From Herbiconiux moechotypicola (GTDB lineage: Bacteria > Actinomycetota > Actinomycetes > Actinomycetales > Microbacteriaceae), in NCBI RefSeq assembly GCF_024979255.1, contig NZ_JANLCN010000015.1:40750-104749 (forward strand): 64,000 bases of DNA, read 5' to 3'. The position numbers and the translations under genes are program-made. Of the stretch, positions 30,684 to 38,839 are shown in pieces; the stretch's first letter is position 1; each line of letters starts with the position of its first letter. The notes beneath the pieces were generated by a model, which did no database searches, was not told where the DNA came from, and saw nothing but the letters and a program-made list of their open reading frames with translations.

Positions 30684-30741
30684 GCCGTCGCCGGTCCGCG
30701 GCCCAGGTTCTGATCGGAGTGGAAAACAGAGCGGTGCTCAT

Positions 30742-30761
30742 GCGTATCGATTTCGATACGC
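30742..30761. promoter_or_regulatory. Perfect 20-bp palindrome upstream of the XRE gene
   Basis: GCGTATCGATTTCGATACGC has perfect nine-base arms around TT and ends 23 bp before ATG 30785. The arms and position fit an autoregulatory operator of the downstream XRE protein, as in toxin-antitoxin modules. Confidence 0.7.
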
Positions 30762-30784
30762 TTGGAGATCGAAGGGAGATTCCG

Positions 30785-31354
30785 ATGACGACAGTCGACG
30801 CCATGACGCGAGCGCGACGCCGCAAGCGGCTGAGCGTCGCCGAGGTCGCTCGCCGGAGCGGGTTGCAGCCGAGTAACCTCTCGGCGATCGAGAGCGGTTC
30901 CCGCGAGCCCACGGCACGCAACCTCGAACGTGCCGCGCGTGGCGCAGGGCTGCATCTGCTCGTGGTCGATCTCCATGGCAGGTCGAGTGCCGCCGACATC
31001 GCAGGGGAGATCGCCGAGGCCGAACCGACTGGTGATCGGTGGCGGCAGGCGCGCCTGTTCGTGCAGCTCTCCGACGACCTCGTCGGTGCCGATCCCTTCG
31101 TCAAGGTCCTCATCGCGGCTGAGCCGCCGCGCCCGATCGATGCGGAGTGGGATGCGGCGATCGCCGGGCTCGTCGAATGGCGGCTGACGCAATTCGGTCT
31201 CCCTCTGCCCGAGTGGGTGTCGGATGCTCTCGGAGACGTCGAGAGCCGCTGGTCGATCTGGCCGGGCGCCGTCCGTGTCGACGCAGCCGAGGTTCCTGCT
31301 CCACTGTTGCGGCGAGGCGTGTGGGTCTCCGGTGCAGAACTCGAGTCGGCATGA
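30785..31354 (+). CDS. XRE-family regulator, likely antitoxin of a nucleotidyltransferase pair
   Basis: A 189-residue protein with an N-terminal HTH_3 domain (about 8-62: RKRLSVAEVARRSGLQPSNLSAIESG, then NLERAARGAGLHLLVVD). The C-terminal region (about 65-189) is unassigned. CGAAGGGAGA supports ATG 30785. Its stop overlaps the start of the nucleotidyltransferase gene (ATGA), and a perfect palindrome lies just upstream. The layout matches XRE/nucleotidyltransferase pairs described as toxin-antitoxin systems. Confidence 0.82.
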   Translation: MTTVDAMTRARRRKRLSVAEVARRSGLQPSNLSAIESGSREPTARNLERAARGAGLHLLVVDLHGRSSAADIAGEIAEAEPTGDRWRQARLFVQLSDDLVGADPFVKVLIAAEPPRPIDAEWDAAIAGLVEWRLTQFGLPLPEWVSDALGDVESRWSIWPGAVRVDAAEVPAPLLRRGVWVSGAELESA

Positions 31355-31933
31355 CGGTGGGGGCACTGACGCGCGATGATGTGGTGATCGGTCTCCGCGA
31401 ACTCGTCTCGGCTCTCGCGGCCACGGGGCGAGACCGTCACGGTCAGGCTCGTCGGTGGGGCGGCGATCTCGCTGGTGTTCGATCCCGAACGACGCAGCAC
31501 GGTCGACATCGACGCTCAGCTCTCTCCCCGCCTCGCCGTGCTCGGAGAGGCCGCGGCGATCGGTGCCCGTCACGGCTGGCCCGACGATTGGCTCAACGAC
31601 GCGGCGGCACAGTTCATCCCCGCCGGCTTCGGTGCACGTGATCCCGAGTGGCAGACCGTCTACGACGACGGCCGCTGCACGATCGCGGTCGGCTCGGCCG
31701 AGATGCTGTTGGCGATGAAGCTTCTCGCGGCACAGCGGAGAGGCATGCGAGAGTTCCGCGACCTCGCGGTTCTGCTCGACGCCTCAGGCGTCATGACCGT
31801 CGAAGCTGCCGAGGAGCTGTTCGACGGGTTCTACCCGGGCGACGGTCTCACGCCACGCACGATCGCGATCGTCGAAGACGCGCTGGCCTCCGGGCACGTC
31901 GGCACGCGCCTTCCTGTACCACCGTTGGGGTGA
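31351..31933 (+). pseudogene. Nucleotidyltransferase (DUF6036/AbiEii-like), broken by a one-base frameshift
   Basis: Reading from ATG 31351 gives MTVGALTRDDVVIGLRELVS and about six more residues, ending at ATG. The homologous-looking continuation GETVTVRLVGGAAISLVFDP lies in the other frame, reached by skipping one G in the run GGGG at 31425-31428. It then stays open to 31933. The second part carries the transferase signature GGAA and DID (STVDIDAQL). In the second frame a TGA at 31385 rules out an upstream ATG start. So this is a disrupted gene, a programmed slip on GGGG, or a sequencing error. Intact length would be about 193 residues. Confidence 0.8.
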
Positions 31934-32022
31934 CGCCAAGACAGCGGCGGCCCCGAGCGAGGCCGGCGCGGCGACGGCGAGCGACCCCGCATGTCAGGGC
32001 CCCCGCGCATCCTGTCGCCGTC

Positions 32023-32028
32023 TAGAAT
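32023..32028 (+). promoter_or_regulatory. -10 element TAGAAT of dnaE
   Basis: TAGAAT lies 32 bp before GTG 32061, with a CCGGAGA ribosome site in the interval, so this transcript has a short leader. Confidence 0.5.
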
Positions 32029-32060
32029 TGACTCCCAAGCCGAGACCAGCCGGAGACCCA

Positions 32061-35000
32061 GTGCCCTCGAACGATTCCTTCGTGCACCTGCACGTCCACA
32101 GCGAATACTCGATGCTGGACGGTGCGGCGAGGGTCAAACCCCTCATCGAGGCGGCCAAAGAGCAGGGCATGCCCGCGGTCGCTGTCACCGACCACGGCAA
32201 CGTCTTCGGCGCCTTCGACTTCTGGCGCACCGCCACCGAGGCGGGCATCAAACCCATCATCGGCACCGAGGCCTATCTCACCCCCGGCACCCACCGCGGC
32301 GACAAGACGCGCGTGCGCTGGGGCAACGGCGGCGGCGACGACGTGTCGGGCGCCGGCGCCTACACGCACATGACCCTGCTCTCCGAGACCACCGAGGGCA
32401 TGCACAACCTGTTCCGCCTGAGCTCGAAGGCGTCGATCGAGGGCTACTACTTCAAGCCGCGCATGGACCGCGAACTGCTGAGCGAATACAGCAAGGGCCT
32501 CATCGCCACCACCGGATGCCCGTCGGGTGAGATCCAGACGCGCCTGCGCCTCGGGCAGTACGACGAGGCGGTCAAGGCGGCCTCCGACTTCCGCGACATC
32601 TTCGGCCGCGAGAACTTCTTCTGCGAGATCATGGACCACGGCCTCGAGATCGAGCGCCGCATCATGGGCGACCTCATCCGGCTCGCCAAGCAGCTCGACC
32701 TCAAGCTCGTCGCCACCAACGACCTGCACTACACGCACGCGCACGACGCCACGAGCCACGCCGCGCTCCTCTGCGTGCAGTCGGGTTCGACCCTCAGCGA
32801 CCCCAACCGCTTCAAGTTCGACGCCGACGAGTTCTACCTCAAGAGCGCGCAGGAGATGCGGCAGCTCTTCCGCGACTACCCCGATGCCTGCGACAACACC
32901 CTGCTCATCGCCGAGCGCTGCGAGGTGGAGTTCGACACCAAGGCGAACTACATGCCGCGCTACCCGGTGCCCGAGGGCGAGACCGAGGCCACCTGGTTCG
33001 AGAAGGAGGTCGAGGCGGGGCTCAAGGAGCGCTACCCGGGCGGCATCTCGCAGGAGGTGCGCGAGCGCGCCGACTACGAGGTGGGCGTCATCAAGAGCAT
33101 GGGCTTTCCGGGCTACTTCCTCGTCGTGGCCGACTTCATCAACTGGTCGAAGAGAAACGGGATCCGCGTGGGGCCCGGGCGCGGATCGGGCGCCGGCTCG
33201 ATGGCCGCGTACGCGATGCGCATCACCGACCTCGACCCCCTCGTGCACGGCCTCATCTTCGAGCGCTTCCTCAACCCCGACCGCGTCTCCATGCCCGACT
33301 TCGACGTCGACTTCGACGACCGTCGCCGCGGCGAGGTCATCAAGTACGTCACCGAGAAGTACGGCGACGAGCGCGTCGCCCAGATCGTGACCTACGGCAC
33401 CATCAAGGCGAAGCAGGCGCTGAAGGACTCGGGCCGCGTGCTCGGCTTCCCGTTCAGCATGGGTGAGAAGCTCACCAAGGCGATGCCGCCGCCCATCATG
33501 GGAAAAGACATCCCGCTCTCGGGCATCTTCGACAAGAACCACCCGCGCTACAAAGAGGCCGTCGACATCCGGAACGTCATCGAGACCGACCCGGAGGCGC
33601 GCACCGTGTTCGACACGGCGCTCGGCATCGAGAACCTCAAGCGCCAGTGGGGCGTGCACGCGGCCGGCGTCATCATGTCGAGCGACCCGCTGATCGACAT
33701 CATCCCGATCATGAAGCGGGAGCAGGACGGCCAGATCGTCACGCAGTTCGACTACCCGGCGGCCGAGTCGCTCGGTCTCATCAAGATGGACTTCCTGGGG
33801 CTGCGCAACCTCACCATCATCGACGACGCGCTCGACAACATCCGGGCCAACCGGCAGCAAGACCTGGTGCTCGAAGACCTCGAGCTCGACGACGCACCGA
33901 GTTACGAGCTGCTCGCGCGCGGCGACACGCTGGGTGTGTTCCAGCTCGACGGCGGGCCCATGCGCGGCCTCCTGCGCCTCATGAAGCCCGACAACTTCGA
34001 AGACATCTCGGCCGTGCTCGCGCTCTACCGGCCGGGCCCGATGGGTGCGGACTCGCACACCAACTACGCGCTGCGCAAGAACAAGATCCAGCCCATCACG
34101 CCCATCCACCCCGAACTGGCCGAGCCGCTCGCCGAGGTGCTCGGCGGCACCTACGGCCTCATCGTCTACCAAGAGCAGGTCATGTCGATCGCGCAGAAGC
34201 TGGCCGGCTTCACGCTCGCCCAGGCCGACCTGCTGCGCCGCGCGATGGGCAAGAAGAAGAAGAGCGAGCTCGACAAGCAGTACGAGGGCTTCAGCGCGGG
34301 CATGCACGCCAACGGCTACTCCGAGGCCGCGGTGAAGACACTGTGGGACATCCTGCTCCCGTTCTCCGACTACGCCTTCAACAAGGCGCATTCGGCCGCC
34401 TACGGCGTCATCTCGTACTGGACCGCGTACCTCAAGGCGCACTACCCGGCCGAGTACATGGCGGCGCTCCTCACGAGTGTCGGCGACTCGAAGGACAAGA
34501 TGGCGATGTACCTCAACGAGTGCCGCCGCATGGGCATCAAGGTGCTGCCGCCGGATGTGAACGAGTCGATCGGCTTCTTCACCGCCGTCGGCGCCGACAT
34601 CCGCTTCGGTCTCGGCGCGGTGCGCAACGTCGGGATGAACGTGGTCGAGCTCATCCGCGGCGCCCGCGAGGAGAAGGGGGCGTTCACCTCCTTCGGCGAC
34701 TTCCTCAAGAAGATCCCGCTCGGCGCCACGAACAAGCGCACCATCGAGTCGCTCATCAAGGCCGGAGCCTTCGACTCGCTCGGGGCCACCCGGCGTGCGC
34801 TCATGGAGGTGCACGAGGCGATGATCGACAACGCGGTGAGCGAGAAGCGCAACGAGGCCAACGGCCAGGTGGGCTTCGACTTCGACTCGCTGTGGGATGC
34901 GCCCGAGGCGGTGCACGACATCCCGGTGCGCCCCGAGTGGGCCAAGCGCGACAAGCTCGCGTTCGAGCGCGACATGCTGGGGCTCTACGTGAGCGACCAC

Positions 35001-35576
35001 CCGCTCGCGGGGCTCGAGGTGGAGCTGGCCAAACACGCCTCCACGAGCATCCTCGACCTGCTCGAGTCCGACCATGTCAACGACGGCGACCAGGTCACGG
35101 TGGCGGGACTCATCACGAGCGTGCAGCACCGCACGGCGAAGAACTCGGGCAACCAGTACGGCATGATCACCGTCGAGGACTTCGCGGGCGAGATCACCGC
35201 GATGTTCATGGGCAAGACCTACCAGGAGTTCGGGCCGGCGCTCTCGAACGATTCGATCGTGGTGGTGCGCGGGCGGGTGTCGCTGCGCGACGACGGCATG
35301 AACCTGCACGCGTTCAGCATGTTCCAGCCCGCGCTCGGCACGGCCGGTGGGGCTTCGGGTCCGCTGCACATCTCGCTCGCGGAGACGAGGGCCACCACCG
35401 ACACGGTGCAGGCGCTCAACGACGTTCTCATCCGGCACTCCGGCGACACCGAGGTGCGGTTGCGGCTCGTGAAGCGCGACAACGTGCGCGTGTTCGAGGT
35501 GCCGTTCCAGGTGTCGGTCACGGCCGATCTGTTCGGCGAGCTCAAGTCGCTCCTCGGCCCCAACTGCCTGGCCTGA
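32061..35576 (+). CDS. dnaE: DNA polymerase III subunit alpha
   Basis: A replicative C-family polymerase of 1171 residues, the normal length of actinobacterial DnaE1. It starts with a PHP domain (FVHLHVHSEYSMLDGA, AVTDHGNVFGAF) that retains its metal-binding histidines. The polymerase active site PDFDVDFDD is at about residue 411-420, and GRGSGAGSMAAYAM precedes it. A C-terminal OB fold (about 1000-1080, VTVAGLITSVQHR) and a tau-binding tail follow. I chose GTG 32061, with GGAG upstream, over an in-frame TTG at 32028 that has no ribosome site. The next gene overlaps its stop by one base. Confidence 0.97.
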   Translation: MPSNDSFVHLHVHSEYSMLDGAARVKPLIEAAKEQGMPAVAVTDHGNVFGAFDFWRTATEAGIKPIIGTEAYLTPGTHRGDKTRVRWGNGGGDDVSGAGAYTHMTLLSETTEGMHNLFRLSSKASIEGYYFKPRMDRELLSEYSKGLIATTGCPSGEIQTRLRLGQYDEAVKAASDFRDIFGRENFFCEIMDHGLEIERRIMGDLIRLAKQLDLKLVATNDLHYTHAHDATSHAALLCVQSGSTLSDPNRFKFDADEFYLKSAQEMRQLFRDYPDACDNTLLIAERCEVEFDTKANYMPRYPVPEGETEATWFEKEVEAGLKERYPGGISQEVRERADYEVGVIKSMGFPGYFLVVADFINWSKRNGIRVGPGRGSGAGSMAAYAMRITDLDPLVHGLIFERFLNPDRVSMPDFDVDFDDRRRGEVIKYVTEKYGDERVAQIVTYGTIKAKQALKDSGRVLGFPFSMGEKLTKAMPPPIMGKDIPLSGIFDKNHPRYKEAVDIRNVIETDPEARTVFDTALGIENLKRQWGVHAAGVIMSSDPLIDIIPIMKREQDGQIVTQFDYPAAESLGLIKMDFLGLRNLTIIDDALDNIRANRQQDLVLEDLELDDAPSYELLARGDTLGVFQLDGGPMRGLLRLMKPDNFEDISAVLALYRPGPMGADSHTNYALRKNKIQPITPIHPELAEPLAEVLGGTYGLIVYQEQVMSIAQKLAGFTLAQADLLRRAMGKKKKSELDKQYEGFSAGMHANGYSEAAVKTLWDILLPFSDYAFNKAHSAAYGVISYWTAYLKAHYPAEYMAALLTSVGDSKDKMAMYLNECRRMGIKVLPPDVNESIGFFTAVGADIRFGLGAVRNVGMNVVELIRGAREEKGAFTSFGDFLKKIPLGATNKRTIESLIKAGAFDSLGATRRALMEVHEAMIDNAVSEKRNEANGQVGFDFDSLWDAPEAVHDIPVRPEWAKRDKLAFERDMLGLYVSDHPLAGLEVELAKHASTSILDLLESDHVNDGDQVTVAGLITSVQHRTAKNSGNQYGMITVEDFAGEITAMFMGKTYQEFGPALSNDSIVVVRGRVSLRDDGMNLHAFSMFQPALGTAGGASGPLHISLAETRATTDTVQALNDVLIRHSGDTEVRLRLVKRDNVRVFEVPFQVSVTADLFGELKSLLGPNCLA

Positions 35577-36223
35577 TGCGCGCGGCGGCGCCGATCCCCG
35601 GCGAATCGTGGCCGCACGAGATGGTCATCGCGGTGGAGGACTCCCCGCATGCCCTGCTCGAGCTGCTCTGGGTGCGGGAGGCCTGGCAGCTGAGCCCCGA
35701 GGGCGGAGATCTGCCGCCGCTGCTGGACCGCACCCCGGAACTCGAGGAGCGGACGGCGGTGACGGTCGAGGAGCGCGCTTCGTGGACTCGTGGGTGGCCT
35801 CTGCTGTGGCGATCCGCCCTCGCCTTCGCGGGGAAGGAGTTCGATCAAGAAGCGGCTGCCCTGCTCCCGCGAACCGTCGATGCCTCTGCGGAGCGGGCTC
35901 GTCTGATCGCTCGACTCACCGGGCCGCGGTGGCTCGACCGCTTCGGCCCCCGGGCGCTCACCGCGTCCTTCCTGCGCTGGCAGGAGCGGGAACGGACGGT
36001 GCTCGGGCTCCGCAGGCCGCTCTCCCTCGACGACACCCCCGAGCGTCGGTCTCTCGACGCGCTCGTGCCGGCGTGGAGGCGGGGGCTCCGTACTGTGGTG
36101 GTGGTGCCGTGCCGCGGTGCCTTCGCCCGGCCGGTGGGAGCATCCGCGCTCGTTCTGACGGAGCGAGATCGGCGCGACGAGCGGCGATTCACCGAGGTGC
36201 TGCAGGGTTACCGGACGGAGTGA
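35576..36223 (+). CDS. Protein of unknown function downstream of dnaE
   Basis: A 215-residue soluble protein starting at ATG 35576 within the dnaE stop (TGATG). It is rich in Arg, Leu and Trp, with no signal peptide or membrane segment. Segments such as SWPHEMVIAVEDSPHALLELLWVREAW and WTRGWPLLWRSALAF are not from a family I recognise. The tight coupling to dnaE and the following HEAT-repeat gene argue that it is genuinely translated. Any link to replication is only positional. Confidence 0.75.
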   Translation: MRAAAPIPGESWPHEMVIAVEDSPHALLELLWVREAWQLSPEGGDLPPLLDRTPELEERTAVTVEERASWTRGWPLLWRSALAFAGKEFDQEAAALLPRTVDASAERARLIARLTGPRWLDRFGPRALTASFLRWQERERTVLGLRRPLSLDDTPERRSLDALVPAWRRGLRTVVVVPCRGAFARPVGASALVLTERDRRDERRFTEVLQGYRTE

Positions 36224-36226
36224 GGT

Positions 36227-36916
36227 GTGAGGGACGGTGGCTCGACCGTGACGGCTGGGGCTGCGGACAGGTTGCGGCGGGCGCTCCTGAGCGAAGACGC
36301 GTCGGCTCGCTTGCAGGCGGCGCTGGCGGCTGGAACGCGTCCGCAGGGCGACTACGTCGAGGTGCTGGTGGCGCGGTCGGCGGTGGAGCCCGATTTCTTC
36401 GTGCGGGAGATGCTCACCTGGGCCCTGGTGCGGCATCCCCCGTCGCTGACCGTGCCGCGACTGATCGCCGAGCTGGGCGCTGTGGGCGGGCCGGCGGATG
36501 CGGTCGGCGAGCGGTCGCTGGCTCGCAGCCAGTCGCTGCACACCCTGTCGAAGATCGGCGACCCGTCGGCCTGGCCCGCCATCACGTCCGACCTGCTGCA
36601 CGACGGCGACGACGAGGTGGCACGGGCCGCCTGGCGGGCGGCGGTGGTGCTGGTGCCGGAGGGCGGCGAGCCGCAGCTGGCCGCCGAGCTCGTGCGAGAA
36701 CTCGCACGGGAGGGCCACGGCGACGAGGTGCAGCGGAGCCTCGCGCGTGCTCTGGCCGCGCTCGGTGAGGCGGCCCGTGCTCCGCTGGAGGAGGCGAGGG
36801 AGTCCTCCCGGGGCGAGACGCGCGTGCTCGCCGCCACCGTCCTGCGCCTGCTCGACGACCCCGACGAGGCCTTCGAGTCGGCGCTCTTCGAGGCGAGGCG
36901 CTCAGGCGAGCGGTGA
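36227..36916 (+). CDS. HEAT-repeat protein
   Basis: A 229-residue all-helical protein with three to four HEAT/PBS-lyase-type repeats: LARSQSLHTLSKIGDPSAWPAI, HDGDDEVARAAWRAAVVLV and VQRSLARALAALGEAARAPL. Such repeats are protein-binding scaffolds. The start is GTG 36227, four bases after the preceding gene; GTG 36248 is an alternative. It follows dnaE and the unknown gene without a gap and probably belongs to the same transcript. Its end overlaps the convergent CPBP protease gene by 15 bp. Confidence 0.78.
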   Translation: MRDGGSTVTAGAADRLRRALLSEDASARLQAALAAGTRPQGDYVEVLVARSAVEPDFFVREMLTWALVRHPPSLTVPRLIAELGAVGGPADAVGERSLARSQSLHTLSKIGDPSAWPAITSDLLHDGDDEVARAAWRAAVVLVPEGGEPQLAAELVRELAREGHGDEVQRSLARALAALGEAARAPLEEARESSRGETRVLAATVLRLLDDPDEAFESALFEARRSGER

Positions 36917-37801
36917 CCGCGGCTCCATCCCGAACGCCGCCGTGCGGTCGATGCGGCCGCGCACGAAGATGATGGCGAGGATGCCGAAGATCATGACGGC
37001 GTAGTTGGCCAGCCCGGCGATCGGGGCGAGGGGCCCGGGATGCATCGCCGAGTTCGTGGCGTCGACGCCCCCGGTGAGCAGGAACAGACTCGGGTCGGTG
37101 CTGGCGTGCAGCAGCACGGGCCAGATGAGGTTGCCGGTCACCCGCAGTGCCACGTACATGGTCACGCCGAAGAGGAAGGTGTAGACGACTGTGAAGGCGA
37201 CGGTCACCACGCTGTTGCCCGAGAGGAGGTTGCCCGAGTGCAGCGCGGCGAACAGCAGCGACGACAGCAGCATCACGGAGCGTTCGCCGTAGCCGCCGCG
37301 ACGCAGCAGGTTGACGGCGAAACCCCTGGTGAGCACCTCTTCGGCGAAGCCGACGCAGAGCCCGGCGAGCAGCACGGCGATGACGGCCCCCGCATCCCAC
37401 GCCCCGTAGTCGGCGCTGGCGAAGCGCAGCACGTTGAACAGCAGCACCACCGCGACGCCGATCCACATCCACCAGGAACCGCGGATGGGCTGCCGGCCGA
37501 ACAGCTGCTTCAGCCAGCCAAGCGAGAGTGCGAACACCACGAGCAGCACGCCGCCCACGAAGATGGGCGCGGCCAGCCCCACGATCACGCTCAGCCCGTT
37601 GGCGAAGAGGTTCTGCTTGTCGACCAGGTGGCCGAAGAGCGCACCGATGGCGAGCCCCGCGAGCTGGTAGAGCACCCAGTAGACGCCGACCACGAGCAGC
37701 GCCTTCCACCACCCGCCGCGGTTCCAGAACCGCCGCCACGGCGACTCGACCGCCCTCGTCGTCGCACCGCCGCTTGCCGTCGTGCCGCTCTCGTCGCTCA
37801 T
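36902..37801 (-). CDS. CPBP-family intramembrane metalloprotease
   Basis: A 299-residue polytopic membrane protein. The Abi/CPBP motifs are present: EEVLTRGF (motif 1, EExxxR-like), then LFAALHSGNL (motif 2 His) and WPVLLHASTD (motif 3). The family includes CAAX-type proteases and bacteriocin-immunity proteins; in actinobacteria most members have no assigned substrate. ATG 37801 follows GGGGGACGG. The first 35 residues are a cytoplasmic Ser/Thr-rich segment. It ends inside the convergent HEAT-repeat gene. Confidence 0.88.
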   Translation of the reverse strand: MSDESGTTASGGATTRAVESPWRRFWNRGGWWKALLVVGVYWVLYQLAGLAIGALFGHLVDKQNLFANGLSVIVGLAAPIFVGGVLLVVFALSLGWLKQLFGRQPIRGSWWMWIGVAVVLLFNVLRFASADYGAWDAGAVIAVLLAGLCVGFAEEVLTRGFAVNLLRRGGYGERSVMLLSSLLFAALHSGNLLSGNSVVTVAFTVVYTFLFGVTMYVALRVTGNLIWPVLLHASTDPSLFLLTGGVDATNSAMHPGPLAPIAGLANYAVMIFGILAIIFVRGRIDRTAAFGMEPRSPLA

Positions 37802-37863
37802 CCGTCCCCCGTCCCTCACCCGCCAACCGGTCACCTCACCCTATCGGCGGTAAGCCGCTCGGG

Positions 37864-38709
37864 TCAGTCGACGAGGGACTGGGTGCCGACGACGAGGGCG
37901 AGGGCGAGGAGGTCGGAGTCGCGGGTGCCGGGCTCGGCGGTGTAGACGAGGATGCGCAGGTCGTCGGCCGTCACCACGAGGGTGTCGCAGTCGAGCCGGA
38001 TGCGCCCGACCGTGGGATGGTCGATCAGCTTCGAGCGACCGGGTTCTGTCGCGTCGGCGATCTCGACGGTGTTCCACAGGCGCGCGAACCTCGTGCTGGC
38101 CGCCGTGAGCTCGCGGACGAGCCGGCCCAGCTCGCGGTCGGCGGGGTAGCGGGTGACGGCCCAGCGCAGCTGGGCGACCTGGGAGGCGTGGAACGAGTCG
38201 CGCTCCTCGTCGGTCATCACTACGCGGGTGCCCGGCCCCATGAGGTTGCGCCACACCGCGTTGCGCTCGAGGCCACGGGCCTGGCGGTCGACGCCGAGCA
38301 GCAGCTCGTACGGACGATTGGCGTCGACCAGGGTGAGGGCCGCGTCGAAGACCGCCACCGGCGTGCCGTCGAAGCGGTCGAGCAGTCTCTGCACGCTGGG
38401 CGGGATGCGCCTCGGCACCAGCTCGGGGCCGGGCGGTACCAGCCCGGCCAACTGGAACAGGAGCGCCCGGTCGTGGTCGCCGAGGCGCAGTGCGCGGGCG
38501 AGTGCCTCGACCACCTGCGACGAGGGGGAGACGGCTCGGCCCTGTTCGAGCCGGGTGAGGTAGTCGGCCGAGATGCCGGTGAGCGCGGCTAGCTCCTCCC
38601 GCCGGAGTCCCGTGGCCCGGCGCCGGCCGCCGTCGGGCAGTCCGACGGACGCGGGTGCGAGCCGGTCGCGCCAGCGACGTACCGCGCGGCCGAATTCGGT
38701 GCTCTCCAT
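37864..38709 (-). CDS. XRE regulator with MmyB-like ligand domain
   Basis: A 281-residue regulator. The N-terminal HTH (about 25-85) has RATGLRREELAALTGISADYLTRLEQGR, typical of this family. The C-terminal MmyB-like domain (about 100-270) contains DANRPYELLLG, NLMGPGTRV and FARLWNT, and in characterised relatives binds a fatty-acid-like ligand. It diverges from a reductase gene at 38840, and the common 130-bp spacer holds a pair of inverted 8-base half-sites. Regulation of the reductase is likely. Confidence 0.92.
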   Translation of the reverse strand: MESTEFGRAVRRWRDRLAPASVGLPDGGRRRATGLRREELAALTGISADYLTRLEQGRAVSPSSQVVEALARALRLGDHDRALLFQLAGLVPPGPELVPRRIPPSVQRLLDRFDGTPVAVFDAALTLVDANRPYELLLGVDRQARGLERNAVWRNLMGPGTRVVMTDEERDSFHASQVAQLRWAVTRYPADRELGRLVRELTAASTRFARLWNTVEIADATEPGRSKLIDHPTVGRIRLDCDTLVVTADDLRILVYTAEPGTRDSDLLALALVVGTQSLVD

Positions 38710-38734
38710 GGTTCCAGTGTGCTCCGGCGGGCGT

Positions 38735-38777
38735 CATCCGTCCTGGGTCTGCGAGTCCTACGACAACGAGACGGATG
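38735..38777. promoter_or_regulatory. Inverted half-sites CATCCGTC and GACGGATG
   Basis: Eight-base perfect arms separated by 27 bases in the spacer between the divergent MmyB-type regulator and reductase genes. The centres are about 35 bp apart. The widely spaced arrangement suggests two facing regulator sites rather than a hairpin; the binding protein is inferred. Confidence 0.4.
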
Positions 38778-38839
38778 GTCGCGGGAGCCGCGCCGGCCGA
38801 AGCTGGTGTCGCATCCGGCCATCACCACGGGAGGACACC

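Noticed and set aside
31475..31933. Intact short nucleotidyltransferase starting at GTG 31475
   Set aside because: This start would remove the GGAA half of the nucleotide-binding signature, which is present in the same frame just upstream, so a frameshift explains the data better.
32022..35438. Open frame of more than 1100 codons on the strand opposite dnaE
   Set aside because: High-GC coding sequence leaves the complementary frame free of stops. The translation is a His/Val/Leu/Arg-biased run with no domain, and dnaE is unmistakable on the plus strand.
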